DNA from: Oscarella lobularis
Taxonomy: Eukaryota > Porifera > Homoscleromorpha > Homosclerophorida > Oscarellidae
Assembly: GCF_947507565.1 (NCBI RefSeq)
Contig: NC_089176.1
Location: 124,001-188,000 of the forward strand
Length of the DNA stretch: 64,000 nucleotides
Reading direction: 5' to 3'
The notes under the pieces were generated by a model that saw only the letters and a list, made by a program, of their open reading frames with translations, was not told where the DNA came from and did no database searches. Below are positions 43,118-58,100 of the stretch, in pieces. Within the stretch, counting starts at the first letter, position 1. Each line of letters starts with the position of its first letter. Made by a program: the position numbers and the translations under genes.

Positions 43118-46100
43118 CTACTGTTGCGCGGCGTCCTTGCCACTCACAAACGAGTCCCACTCGAAAGAGGGCTGAGAAAAGGTCGCCAATTCCATGCCGT
43201 CAACACCACGATTGACAAAGAAAGTAGCATCCGTTCGTTTAGAATATCTTCTCCTCTTTACTATATAGAGACCGACGATAACGCTCGCAATTAGAAGAAC
43301 GATTATGGCCGAGCACAGCAACACGAAGAAAGTCGGTGTAAATAGTGAATTGGTTGATGCAGCTTGTTTGTCTTCCCTAGCACTGACATCTCTCGTGAAT
43401 ATCTCCTCTGTTCTATAGCTTCGCACGATAAATCCTAGCCGACGCGACAGCTCGTTGAAACCGAGCGCGTCCAGACCGACAGTAATTTCGTCAGAGGCGA
43501 CAAAACCCTGCAAGGCATCTTCGTCGCTCATGACGACCGTCTTCAGAGTGGCTTCCTTGCCTTCGCTGTCGTAGTAAACAGCCATCAGGTGGACGATCAC
43601 ATTGCCAACGGCCTGCGAGAGAACTCTCTCGACCGCTCGAGCATCGATGTCAATCTTTGGACTATCTATTGTCAGTATGAGAACGGTGGTCTCGATGAAA
43701 TTTGCAGACGCGTCGGCGGCGGCCAGGGACACGCCGCCTCCGGACGTACCAGCAGCAATGGAGCAAGTTAATCCGTAATAATCATCATGACAATCGCACA
43801 CGAATCCTCCACCGATCAGATTGCTGCAGTTGCCTCCGTTGAGACATTGCACCTTCGGACAAGTCGAAAAACATTTCGGATTCAAATGAATGGAGACGTC
43901 GGATGCTACTTCCCGCCAGTAGCTGTCGTTGTTGAAGAGACGGCCTCGAAGATAGCACAGCATCGAATTCCCCACGACCAAAAAATCTCCACCGATTCTC
44001 CTCATGTTCTCTATACCGTCCAAAGCGAGTAGTTCGCCGTTGAATGCAACGTGAAAGTCGTTCCCGACTTCTCTCAAGTCCCCAAGCGCCGTAATGCTTC
44101 TCAAGTGATCGTTATCGAATACGCAGAGCACGCGACCGACGCGCGTCAGATTGTTCAAGCCTTCCAAGTCGATAACGCCACAGTTGTCCACGTGGAAGTC
44201 GAGTCCGACACTGGTGAGCGAGCCGAGACCGACGAGCGTTTTGAGAGCCTCGTTGCTGCGTATAACGAACCAACCGCCAACGGTCCGTAGATTCGACAGA
44301 GCCCCAAGACTCGACAGGACTGGATTTCCCTTTATCATAACGTTTCCGGGTAAGAATGTGAGAAGCGACGAGACTCCGTTCAGAGTCGCTAACTGGCTAT
44401 TGTCCTCGAGAATCAACGAATCGAGACTAGCCAGTCGGCCGAGACCGTCGAGATTCTTCAAACTCGGCAGCTCTCGAATTTCCAGCGTCTCGGCTAATTG
44501 GAGATTTTTCAAAGCGGCGAGCGAAACGATGTCGCACGATCGATTGCAACGAATGATCAATTTCGCCCCGCGAAGACTCTCGCACGGCGCCAATCGCTTC
44601 AACTCCGAATTCGTCTGGACAACGTACGAGGAATCGGCGACGCCGATCGCCCTGGCGAGATCGCAATCGCGCGAATAGACGATCGACGACGTCGACGGTA
44701 CGGAAACGGTTCCGTTCTCGACGGCGACGAATTCGACGAGTCGCGTTTGCAGCGACGGCTGATCGACGACGATGCTTCCCATTTTCAGATTTTCGTAGCG
44801 AAGCGTTTTGAGAACTTTTTCGAAGTTCGACGGCACGTCGGGACCGAGTAGAGTCAGACGGCCGCTTTGAGAGTCGTAAGGCAAAAGCTGGATCAGCGTT
44901 CCAGTTAGAGACGATGCATCAATAGTTAGCCCTTCGGCTGAGCCGTCCAGCGGGGTATTTAGGGTGACGTTGATACTATGAATCACTGATGACGTGCTCA
45001 CGATCTCCACGTGGCGGCCTGTCAGAAAGACGGCACCATTCGACTCCCCGTACTCGATCGCGTAATCTCGCCCCGACGACGTCGTATCCAAATCGACGAG
45101 CGCCGTCTTGATGACGTCGACTCTAATGAAACTCGCCGGCTCGCTTTCACGTCCACCTTCATCAATGACGCGAACGCGAATCACTCGTCGTCCGACACGC
45201 CCATTCTTAGACAGATTCGCGTATATCAAGGAACGCAGAATTCGCTCGTAAGTCGAAAGTGTATCGACGCCGACGAGATTGACGGTCGATCCCACTTCGA
45301 CAACGCTAACGTTCGTTGCCGTGACGTTGACTTCCAAATGACCGTCGTCTTCACCGAAAACGAGTTCTATTGACGCCGATCGGAGGCAGCAGCTATCGGG
45401 ATCGGTAAGGAAAGTCATTTCGGCTAGAGAGGTCTCAGCGGCTCCTAGTTTGGCAATGCGGCTACCGTTTCGCTCGTTGCCGCCGCTCAAGTACACCGAA
45501 GGTGGATCGTTGACCGTGGCGATGACGACGTAGACGAAAGCTGGTCGAGAAAAGTGTCGACCGTCGTTGAGAACGACGGAAATTCGGCGAGAGGGACTCT
45601 TCGTCGGATTCAAGTAGTCCGTGTTGTTGTATCGCACGCGCTGAAGCGCCACGACGAATTGGCGTCCCGTAGCGGGTCCTTGAAGCAGTACCGACTGTCT
45701 GTTTAGTCCGTGTGCAACCGAAATAGGAAAGGCGACGTCGTCAGCGATCAATACGTCCTGACTCGAAACCGGATTTACAAAGGATATGTCAATCGACGAA
45801 AAAGTGCTGTTTAGTGCGTTGCCGTCGTTATCCTCGTCTAGAATAACGACAGCGTCGCCGACAAGCGGAACGGCGACACCCGATTGTTCAAGAAAAGTCG
45901 TCGTATAATCACTTGTTGAATTATCGTTTGAGTTCAAGTCGAGTTGCGGCACGCTATCATTGATGTCCTCGACGTCGACGACGACAATCGCCGTTCCCGT
46001 TCGTCCCGCTCCCGGTCCGCCGTCGTAAGCGATGACAACAAACCTATACGTTGATATCGTTTCTCGATCTAACGACGACGTGTTCAAGAGCACGGTGCCG

Positions 46101-49100
46101 GACACTCGATCGACGACGAATTCGCTGACGTTCGTCGAGGAATAGAATACGGTGCCGTTTTCGCCGACATCTGGATCCGATGCGTGAACGTAGCCTATAG
46201 CAACGCCCGACGTCTCGTTTTCGAAAACGGCGAATCGGAACGTTTTCGCGTCGAACGAAGGACTATTATCGTTTTGGTCGAGAATTTGAATTTGTACTGC
46301 GACGGTTGCCGTCTGAGCGGGCTCGCCCTGATCGACGGCCTCGATGGCAAAATCGTATAAATCTCTTGCCTCCCTATCAATGGGAATTCTCGTCGTAATA
46401 GCGCCCGTTACCGAGTCGACGGCAAACGGAAGCGAAAAATCGGATTCGTTGTTTAGGCGATATCGAATTTTTCCATTCGTCCCGCTATCCGCATCCGCAG
46501 CCAAAACGGAGAAGACGTTAAGCCCCGCAATATTTGACTCTCGCACGTTTCCGCTATAGAATTCGCGTGCAAACTTCGGCGCGTTGTCGTTCGTGTCTGT
46601 GACCGTCACCGTAACGCTAACGGAAGACGACATGCGAACTCGAGCCGAGTCCGAAGCCGTCACAATCAACGCGTACGACGTCGTTGTTTCGTAGTCGAGC
46701 GCCTTCGCTAGCGTCGCTATCCCGGTTGCGCTGTCTATTTGGAAGACGGCGTCCGGCTGTTGCGACGTCAACGCATACGTAACGGTGCCGTTGTTTCCGC
46801 TGTCGGCGTCGCGTGCCGTCACGTCGAACGCGATCGATCCGACGCGCAGCGATTCGTTGACGAAAAAGCGATAGGAGGCGCGATCAAAAACGGGTCGATT
46901 GTCGTTGACATCGCCGACAGAAATTCTGACCAGCGCTTCGGCGGAGAGAGGAGATTGGGCGCGATCGGTTGCACGGACGGTGACGTTGTACCCGGAAGTT
47001 GTCTCGCGATCAAGACGAGAAACCAGTCGTATTGTTCCCGTTACTTGATCGATATCGAACGCTGTTACAGACGAATCTCCAAATGAGTAGCGTAAGTCGC
47101 CGTTAGTCCCTTCGTCATCGTCGTAAGCCGACACCGTTGCGACTACTGAGCCGGGCAAGAGGTCTTCCCTTACGACGACGTCATAGATGGGTGCTGTAAA
47201 TGTCGGCGGCAAGTCATTGACGTCCAGAACGTGTATTGTGAGCGTTACTGTAGAAGACAGCGAAAAATTTCCGTTTTCAATAGCCAGAATGTCGACTTGG
47301 AACGTAGAAGCGACTTCTCGATCAAAAGCGATTGCAGGATGCACTTCTCCAGTCGCGGGATTAATAGTCAAATTTCCGGACGAAGGACCTGCCGCTATGT
47401 GATACGTAATAGTGTTGTTGAGGTTATCCGGATCGGTGGCGAAAACTCGAACGACAGTAGCGTTTAGAGGCGAGTTTTCCGGCACGCTCGCCACGTAGAA
47501 CGCTTGTTCGAAAACGGGTAGAACGTCGTTGACATTCAGCACGTCAATATTGAGAAGACGAACAGAAAAAAGAGAAGGATTTCCAAGATCCTCAGCTTGT
47601 ATGCCGAGACTGAACGACCGCCGAGTTTCGAAATCGAGCGATTTTACAAGCGTGACGACTCCCGTCACCGAATCAATTGAAAATTCCTCGCCGTTGTTAC
47701 CAAACAAAATTTCATATCGCACCTCTCCTCCAAGACCCGTATCGACATCCGTCGCATTCAAGCGAAATAATTCTGATCCCACGGCGGACGACCCTTCCGA
47801 GACGGTCACGCGATAGTCACCGGGCGCAAAAACGGGCGAATGATCGTTCTCGTCTTCGACGACTATTCTCAGTGTAGCCGTAGCTGATCGCGACGGCTGA
47901 CCTTCGTCTCTTACAAGAACGGAGATGTCGAGTTGGGAAGACGTTTCAAAGTCGAACAATCCACCGACCGTCACCAGTCCAGAAGAAACGTTGACGGCGA
48001 CGAGATCTGCATTAGGATCGCTTCCCAGAGCGAAGTACTGTAGTCGCCCGTTCGAGCCGTCGTCGGAATCCGACGCCGAAAGCTGAGCAATAGAGAGTCC
48101 TAGAGGGGAATTTTCCGGGACGGTTATAGGATAAACGTCAGGTAGGAAGACGGGATCGTTGTCGTTTGTGTCTAAAATGTCGATTAGTACCGTAGCGTCG
48201 GTTTCCGCTGTTTTCGGCGCGACACCGGCGTCTACGGCGGTTATAACGAGAGTGTAGTGCTGCTCCGTTTCTCGATCCAAGCTTCCGCGTACGCGAACTT
48301 GGCCGGATCGGGCGTCTACGTCAAAAAAGCCAATTCCACTTCCGTTCTTGACGGAATAAATTACTTCCCCGTTGCTTCCGATATCGGCATCTTGAGCGTA
48401 AACAACGATTACTTCAGCACCGCGTGGGGAATTCTCAAAGACGCTGCCCGAATACACGGACTGATTAAACACGGGCGAATTATCATTGACGTCTCGTATG
48501 TCCACTCTGACAGTAGCGCGTCCTTCCAACGAAGGCATTCCCATATCTATAGCAAAGGCATTGAAAACGTAAGTCGAACGAGTCTCTCTGTCGAACGTGC
48601 GAGCACTCCGAATTTCTCCCGTAACTGGATTGACAGAGAAGTTGCCACTGTCCACACGATAGGTGAAGTTTCCGTTTAGTCCCTCGTCCACGTCCACAGC
48701 CCGTACATATCCGACGAGTTGTCCTGGAACATCGTTTTCCTCAACCGAGAAGAGATATTCAGCTGAGTCGAATAGAGGACTGTTATCATTGACGTCTTCC
48801 ACTGTAATCGTTAGGAAAGCAAGAACTGATAAACGTGGGTTTCCGCCGTCTTCTGCTCGTACGGTGAGAGAGTACATGCCAGTTGCTTCACGATCTAATG
48901 GAGCTGTGGTATACAATTCTCCAGTGGACGAATTCAAGCCAAAGGTTCCTGAACCACCTGTTACAAGAAAGAAACTAATCATTCCATTGCTCCCCACGTC
49001 ACGATCGCTAGCTAAGAGTCGAGTAACGGTGTCTCCAACGGAAACGTTCTCAGACACTTTGGCCGTGAGAAAACTGCCGTCAAGGAAGACTGGCGCGTTG

Positions 49101-52100
49101 TCATTGACGTCGGAAACGTCGATCGTAACGAGAGTCGACGAGGAGCGCGACGGCACGCCGTCGTCGCGAGCCCAGACGTCCAACAGATACTGCGACACAT
49201 TTTCTCGATCGAGGCCAGATTTAGACGACGACGAGAGAGAAATTTCTCCCGTCCGCTCTCCAATTGCAAAGGTGTTATTCAAAGGAGGCGCAATCGAATA
49301 CGCGACAACATCGTTCCCGTCACGATCAACGGCCGATATCGTGCCAATGACTGTGCCGCTCTTGGCCGCCTCGCTCACATGGAATGTTGTAGATCGATTT
49401 ACAAATTCAGGAGCAAAGTCGTTGATAATGGTAAAGGTCACCGTGACGACGACAGTTGCACTGTAGTCAGTTCCATCGGTGACTCTCACGGCAATATCTC
49501 GTCCGTCGCCAGTAAGTTGTGAAGCTCTATTTGCGTACTGAAGTCCAGTTAGAAGCGACGAGTACGACTGCACAGATGCCGAGCCAGTAGCCGACTGAAA
49601 CGTAAACGTAAGTCCGTTTGAATGGGCGTAGGACGAGACGTTGAAAAGAGAAGGAAAAGGATTGACTATCTCCTCTGTATTAGCATCGTAAGGTGACGGC
49701 AGTTCGACTTCGATAGCGGAAAGGGACGGACTGTCGGGATCGTCTATGCTGCCAGAAGACGCAAAATGTACCGGTAATCCTCGCTCGATGAATACTAGCC
49801 GTGCGGAAACGTTAATCTGAAGTTTCGGTGGATCGTTTACCAATTGAATACCAATTTGACTGAAAGCAGGTTCGCTGATGGCGGACTCGTTATCAACAGC
49901 CAAGACTCGAATCAGGCGAGATTCGCTGGAAGGTTCATCAGCGAGATTCGCATAACGCACTGACCTCAAAAGGCGTTGATATTCGACAGCGCTCGATGGA
50001 CCTTGGCAAAGAAGTAGAGCTCGAGGGTGGCGGCTATAGTTGCAACGAACGCCTGACGGCACAACCGCTGTCACTTCCAAACTGTCATCCACAACCACAG
50101 GACGTAGAATTTCAACAGAGAGTTCTTGCAAGGTAAGACTATCCAAATCGACGACAATGGCTTGAGAGCTTGCAATGCTGACAGGCGAGCCTTCCTCTAC
50201 AAAAACAGTGGTGTAATTTTGCCCGGACACGCCGTTCAGATGAATCTCCGGAGGATCGTTTACCGTAGATAATTTTATAAACACGAAGCGAGCTTCGCTG
50301 GAAGACGTTCCATCGCTCACCGAAAGAGTGACTGATCTCTGTTCGTCTGAAGGAGGATTCTTACTATTGACGTATTGAAGAGAATTGATCAAATTTTCGT
50401 ACACACTTCTGTTGGCATTTCCTCGAATAGTCAACGTGTTGTTGATAAAGTTTACGGTCACAAGAGCTGACAGATCAGCACTGACATCAATTCGAAGAGA
50501 TTCCAATGGAGAATCTGGTGAAGGTTGAAGCGTTGCAGTGGCAAACGCAAGAAAATCGCTGTCAGGATCGGTAATTGATAGACGATCGGAAAAGAGATAT
50601 ACGACGCCTGCCATTTCATCGAACTGTGCCGATACCGTAGTCAAATCGGCGTTTCCAGCGAAAACGACGTTAGGAGGATCGTTTATAGGCACAATACGAA
50701 CGTAGGAAAAGACAGGAATGCTGGTCAATTTTCCGTTCGCATCGGACACGACGAAAGAGATTTCTCTTGTTGTTGAAGTCGGTCGTTGTCCACTGTTTCC
50801 GTACACAACCAGCTGCAAAGCGTGATGAAAGTCTTCAATGGAAGCTGGACCCATTAGTACTAGACTGTGGTTAACAGATTGAACTACGTTTACCCATCCG
50901 TAGTTTTCCGCTCGAACGTACTCCTCGTCGCCGTCAACTGCATTATTCAATGTCACATTAATTGACGTCAGATTTAGCGGACCCGTGTCGGCGTCCTTTA
51001 GCGAAAAGTTGGTCGCCACGAGAGAAACTTCTCCGCTGTCTTCAATGAACGTTGTAAAATAATCGCTTCCTGATGACGTCAAATCTAGGTCGAGTTCCGG
51101 TGTTTGGTCATTGACTAATTCGATTGGTATTGGAACGGTGAGATTGGCACTAGTCTGCTGCTCGTTTGAAACCGATAACGTTACCGCCCGTTCAACCGGT
51201 AGAGGCTCCTCCACGTGATCACCGTAAATTAAGGAAGATAGCAAAGCGGAATAGACCTGAATCGTTGCCTTGCCCTGCAACGTGACAGTCCTCGAATCGC
51301 TCGCTATCGCAGCCGTCACCAAGGGATGCTGCGACGCCAGTGCAAGATATTCTCCGCAACCGACGACGCAGTTGACTTCAACCGAGTGCGCACTAGCGGA
51401 CGAAAGTTCGACTTTTGTCAAACGCCCCTGCAAGAATTCGACTCCGGGAAGTCGTGCGCCCAAGCTAAAGACGCCTTCTGCGTCGAAAATTTCCTCCTCG
51501 AGTTGCTGATAGATGCGACCGTCTTGAGAGCGGATGAAGACCGGAGACGACGCTCTACCGTCAAAGTAGAGAATAATTTCGGGGAAATCGACGGAGACAG
51601 CGAGATGGTGCCAGTTGGCATCGTTGAGAACTTGACTTGGCTCCAAAATCCAAAAGACGTCAAAGTCTGCACTTGTTGCTTTTCCCTTGTAAGTGAACTT
51701 TATCTGCTTTGCTTGAAATCCAAAATGGAGCGAGTAGTACAACGTCTGTCGATCTAAGGAATGCTTTACGAACACGTAGCCGTCGGTTTCACCACTTTCG
51801 AGTCGAAGGAAAGCCGACAACGTGGCTTGACGTCCGCCACTGACAAGCGCAGCTAAATTACCGTCAGCAAAACCAGTCCCTTGACTGAGATCGAGAACAG
51901 CGTCGCCATCGGTCAGCTGCGCACTTCCGCTCAGTCTTAGACCCGAAGACACGAGACTGGTAGCGTTGGAAGACGCGCCGCCGCACCGTGCAAAATCTTT
52001 GGACTTTTCGAAGTCAAACGCACAGCCTAGAGTTCCGTTTGGAGAGAGATACGGACTCGAAATCCACGCCAACGCTCCGGTCAAATTCTGAGGAACGAGA

Positions 52101-55100
52101 ACATCGGGATCGTTAACGATCAAACTTTTCCCCAGGAGAGTCTCTCGGCCTTCGACAAATATAGCCGGCGTGCTAGATCGACTCAGCTCGGGTGGATTGT
52201 CGTCCAAGTACTCCAAGAGAACGGTTAACGTTTTTGACGTGCTCTGAAAGCGGCCATCGTGAACGGTGTATTCCACTAGTCGCGCACCGGGATACGGCTT
52301 TCCGTCGGTTGTGTAATACTGAAGAAGTCTGAGCAAGTCGCTGTAATGTTGAGCCGTCGCCTCGCCTTCAAAGACCAAGCAGCAGTCCATCCCGGAAAAA
52401 TGAACTTTTACTGGGTCTGACATTGGCACGGGAGATTGCAAAGCGAGCTGACCTGTCACTTGCGGAAAATTGCACGACCGCAAACAAGTCACGTCGAATG
52501 TGGACAGAGCTGTGGAAGATGCAAAGGCGCCCCACATCTTGCCGGAAAATGTCGTACCGGAACTCGGTTGCGCTGTTCCCAGAAATATCGATCCGTCATT
52601 GGAGGCTTCAGCTCGCTGCGTCAGCTTGAAAGAACAATTTGAGTTGTCTACGATGATCATCAAGTTGGGGTAGTCCTGCGTTACAGCCACATAGTGCCAC
52701 GACGACAAGTCTGACAAAAAGCTGTGAGGGCATATAAAACTGAGAGCATTGAGATTGGTTGTCGAACCCTCTGGAAGATAAATGAACTCGATTTGATCTT
52801 TATCGTACTCCAAGCTGTATATTGTCAGTCCCGAAGTCACATCCGTCTTTGCCAATAACGTTTCCCTTCCCAACTTCAAGTCCGAAATCCAAAGAGAAAT
52901 GGAGAAATGCGGGTCGCTGAGTTGATGATAAACGTAGTCGTCTGGAACGGCGACGTAACCACCGAGAAAAGACACCAGGCCCCTGCTATCGGAGATTGCA
53001 CCTCTTTCATAAAACGAATCGGCGATCAAGTCAACGGGACCTCCTGGAATTCCACAACTGATCAATTTCTTGTACGGATCTGCATCGTACGGACACGGCA
53101 AGTTGAAACTAGGAAGATAGTGCTCTTCAGGTTCTAAAATCCGAACGGTGGCGTTTTGAAGTAAAATATCCGCTCCCGACGAGACTGCCGAATCGGGATC
53201 GGTGATACTGACGCCAGACGAGAGCGACACGGTCGTGCTGTGGCGAACAAAAGGTCCCGAAACGCTCGTCGGTAAATTTATTACAGGAGGATTATCGTTG
53301 ACATTCGTCACGGTGACTACGAGTCGAGCCGTGCCGATCAGCGCCGGCGTGCCGCCGTCTTGGGCCACTACGAGCAGCTCGTACAGCCGTTGCCGCTCGT
53401 AATCCAGACTTTCGTTTAGATAGATGTCGCCGGAGGAAGACCTGATAGCAAATAGTGTCGTTTCGTTCAAAATCGAATAGGTGATAAGTCCGTTTAGACC
53501 GGCGTCGGCATCTGTAGCGTGAACGCGAGAAATAGAGCGACCAGGCGAAGAATCTTCAGGCAGGCTCTCGGTGTAAAGCGAAACGTCGAATACAGGCGGC
53601 TCGTCGTTGAAATCGGCGATTCCGATGTCCACTTGAACGAAGCCACGCAGCGACGGCGAACCGCCGTCTATTGCCACTATCATAAGCGTATAAAACGGAA
53701 CTCGTTCCCGGTCTAGACCGGCAGCAACAGACAGGATACCCGTGTCCGGATCGACGGCGAACTTCTGGTCGGCGTTTCCACTACTAATCGAGTAGACTAT
53801 TTTTCCATTTGCGCCCTGATCCAAATCAATAGCGCTCAGCTGAAGAACGACGTATCCGATTGCAGCGGACTCGACGACGCTGGCGTTATACTCCGGCTCG
53901 ATGAATTTCGGAGCGTTATCATTGACGTCTCTAAGGCGAATTTGGACAAGGGCAGGAGTTGAGGTGAGATTGTTCGCCAGCACGGTGACGTTGTACTCTG
54001 TCGCCAGTTCGCGATCCAACGTTTGCGTAGTAACTATTTCTCCACTGGTCGAATTCACTGCGAAGGGAATCACACTGCCTGCTTCGTTTTCAATAGAATA
54101 AGTGACGATGGCATTTGAGCCGGCATCGGCATCGACAGCGCGAACCGGACCAACCACAGAACCGACATCGACGTTTTCCAAGACAGTAAATTGATAAAAT
54201 GACTGAAGAAACACCGGCTCGTTGTCGTCGACATCGTCGACTATAATCGTAATAGATGCAACCGTTGACTGAGCTGGAAATCCTCGGTCTGATGCCGTTA
54301 ACTCTATGGTATATGCATCGAGTGTCTCCCTGTCCAGAACGTTTGCTGTTCGTAAAAGGCCGTCGGGTGTAATATTAAAAGCTCCGTTGACGTTTCCGCT
54401 TGAAATAGAAATAAACACTTCTCCGTTGAGAGATTCGTCCATATCTTGGGCAACGATTCTCGTCAATCGCGTTCCTATTGGTGCATCTTCTGTTACACTC
54501 ACAGACGCGGGTAGGTTAATAAATTGAGGGCTGTTGTCGTTTGAATCTAGAATTTCGATAATAATTCGTGCTGTCGAAGAAAGTGACGGCGTGCCGTCAT
54601 CTGCTGCTTGTACGGTAAGATTATACAGTGGCACCGACTCTCTGTCAATCGCGCCCGCAACGGTCACATCTCCGGTCGTTTGATCGATTTGGAAACTCGA
54701 AGGCGACGTCGGAAGCGAGTATATCACTTTGGCGTTTGTGCCGGAGTCAGCGTCTGTTGCCGAAATAGAAACAGAAACCGAGAATCCGGTACGAACCGAT
54801 TCAGAAATCGCGGCAAAGTACTTTGCTTGAGAAAACACTGGCGCATTGTCGTTCACATCCAAGACAGTCAGGTCGACTGACGTTGAAATGGAGAAGAAAG
54901 GACTGCCACTATCTCGCACTGTCGCCGTAAAGCTGTAGCTTGAGGTACGCTCTCGATTCAACACAGCATTGGTCAGAAGTGAACCCGTAGAAGAATTGAC
55001 AAAAAATTCGGAACTTCCTGGACCAGAAATTGAATAAAGAAGTTCCGAGTTCAATCCAGTATCCGAGTCGCTGGCAACGATTTGTAAAACAAATTGTCCC

Positions 55101-58100
55101 GACGGCTGATTCTCGTCAGCAAAACCAACAAAAGGAGAACCAATGAACCGAGGCGAATTATCGTTAGCGTCTGCTACAGTAACCACGACATCGGCGTATC
55201 CCTTAAACGTCCCATCAGAAACAGAGACGCGCAAATAATACACGGCTATCGATTCACGATCAAGCACAACTTCCGTTGTAACGACACCCGTCGTAGCATT
55301 GACAGAAAATCCAGGGCTACTGTTTTCGAGATTGTACGTAAGCGACCCTGTTGACGCACCATCTCGGTCGCGAGCATCGAGGCGAACGACGAATGTTCCA
55401 GCGGGGCTGTTCTCCGGCACATCGGGACGGTACACCGCCTGAGTAAAATTCGGAGCATTGTCATTTTCGTCGACAACGTAAATTGTTAAATTGGCTGTCG
55501 ATTCCAGCGACGGTCGACCCAAATCGCGCGCGATTATTTCGATCACATGAACGGGCACTGTTTCTCGATCCAAAGAACGATTCAACGTGACGACGCCGGT
55601 CAATTCGTCGACAACAACGAGATCGTCGTCACTGGTGCCCAAAAAGTATCGTATGACGCCATTGATGCCGATGTCTGCGTCGGACGCCGAAACGATTGCG
55701 ACTGTATATCCAGGCGCTTCTTTTTCGCTAACTTGTCGATCGTAGCTGGGACTGGTAAAAGTGGGCGCATTGTCATTGACGTCGGTTACGACTACAGTCA
55801 GTATTGCTTCAGATGACAGTGACGGCGTGCCGTTGTCCATGGCAATAATTGACAGGTAAAAGCGATCGTTCGTTTCGCGATCTAAAGAACCGGCGACATA
55901 AACGTCTCCGGAATCGGGACGAATAGCAAAGGCACCGCCCGGATTTCCATCTCCGATTGAATAGAACACATCGCCGTTCGTACCCGCATCGACGTCCACT
56001 GCCCGAGCGACGAAAATCGTCGAATTGCCACTTGATACATTTTCCGGCACTTCGACTCGATACGGATCATTTATAAACACGGGTGCATTGTCGTTTACAT
56101 CCCGTATAGTGACGTCAACTTGAGTTGAAGCCTTATAAATGTTCGGCGACGCCAAGTCAACGACGTCGACGTACAAGGTGAAATTCTCCGTCGTTTCGCG
56201 ATCGAGCGGCACCGACGACAGAACATCGACAAGACTCGAATTGCTCGAATCTACGCGCAAGTGAAAGAACCCCAAGCCCGTTCCTCCCGTCACGTTATAC
56301 GTGAACACCGTCACGCTGTCTCGATCAGAAACTGTCAAAGTGGCGACAACAGCTCCAGAGCCTTCGTTCTCGTTCGTACTGCCGTAATATTGCGTCTTTG
56401 TGAATGCGGGAGCGTTGTCGTTCTCGTCGAGAACTTCAATGATCGCCGAAGCAGTTCCATTTAGCTTGGGCACTCCTGAATCCCAAACAATTAGAGTAAG
56501 AGCGTAGGACGATTTGACTTCGCGGTCAAGAGGACCGGTAGTTGAGACGAAACCCGTCAAACTGTCAATCGAAAACAGTGCGTCGGAATTGCCGTCGATG
56601 ATGCCGTAACTTCGACGACCGTTCGCTCCGCTGTCGGCGTCGCTTGCTTCCACTTGCAAGAAAGGATGCGAGGGCTGATTTTCTGTTACAGATGACGAGT
56701 ATAGGGATTTCAGGAATTTCGGAGCATTGTCGTTGACGTCCGTCACGAAAATTGACACTCGAGCTTCAGCAGATCGCATGGGCGACCCGCCATCCTGAGC
56801 AACAATCACCAGTAGATAACCCTTCACATCTTCGTAGTCCAACTGCTTCACCAAAGTGCATCTACCCGTCATCGCATCAATACTAAAGGAATTGTCAGCA
56901 TTGCCACTTCGGATGAAATAAGAAATGCGCCCGTTCGAGCCTGCGTCTGCATCCGATGCCGAAACGTTGAGGACGTTACTTCCAACAGGAAGGTTCTCAG
57001 GAACGCTAAACAGACGGAACGGAAGAGGCGCAATGACTGGATCGTTATCGTTGACGTCGAGCAGCGTAATGGTCACGTTTGCTGTGCCAGTTCTTTGGGG
57101 TATTTCGCTGTCAACGGCAAGAAGGAGAAGACGATAGACAGCCTGAGACTCTCTGTCCACTCTGTGCGCTGAAAAATTCGTTACGATTCGATGTTGCGTC
57201 AAGGAGAAGGGACCGTCAAAAGGCGCATAGTTCGCCCTGTCAAGAAGCTTGAAATTGATTTCGCCGGAATTTCTGTCTCTGTCCGACGCGCCAAAGGTCA
57301 AGACTGTAAAATCATTAGAAACATTTTCTGGAACGGAGACTGAATATTCACTGAGGTGAAACTCGGGAGCATAGTCGTTTGTCAATAAAAGATTGATGAC
57401 CACAGATACATTATTGCTTGAATCATTGCCATCCGAAACACGAAACACGACCTCTCGCGGATGAAGACCAGGATCTGGTTCATCAGCCGTATTGGCATAC
57501 TGAAAAGTAGAGAGAAAGCTACGGGCGTTTGCAAGACTGAGAGGACGAGGGAAATCAAAGACGGCGTGCCACACTTGCGAGAAAGAGGTAATAGTGGTTA
57601 TAGCGCCGTAATGGGTGCTGTTGAACAGAAGAAACTCGTCCGATTCGTTCACCCGATTGTAAAACCAGACGTCAACGCGAGCAATGCTGTTTCCGTCTTG
57701 ATCAGAAAGGCTCATGATCGTAGAATCGATTAGCGTCAGAGGTTCGCTGTCTTCTTGGTAAACGACCTGAAGATCGACCGTTGTAAGATCCGTGGCATTT
57801 AGGTCCAGCACAGGAGCGTCATTGAAAAGACGAACAATGACTCGCGTGATAGCCACGGACGTGTTCTTGCCATCGCTGACCGACACAGTAACTGTCTTAG
57901 TCTCTCCGCTGGGCTCGTCGGATACGTCCACGTAAAAGACGGACAGCAAAGCGGTTTCGAAGTCTTCCACGAGAGCAGGCCCCGTAAAAGTCAGTCGTCT
58001 TCCTCCAGACGAAATGACAGCGGGGATACTATTGCTGCTATTTGCTGACACATAAATACTTCCTGTACCATTCAGTTCCATTGTCAACGACAGAAGGTGA

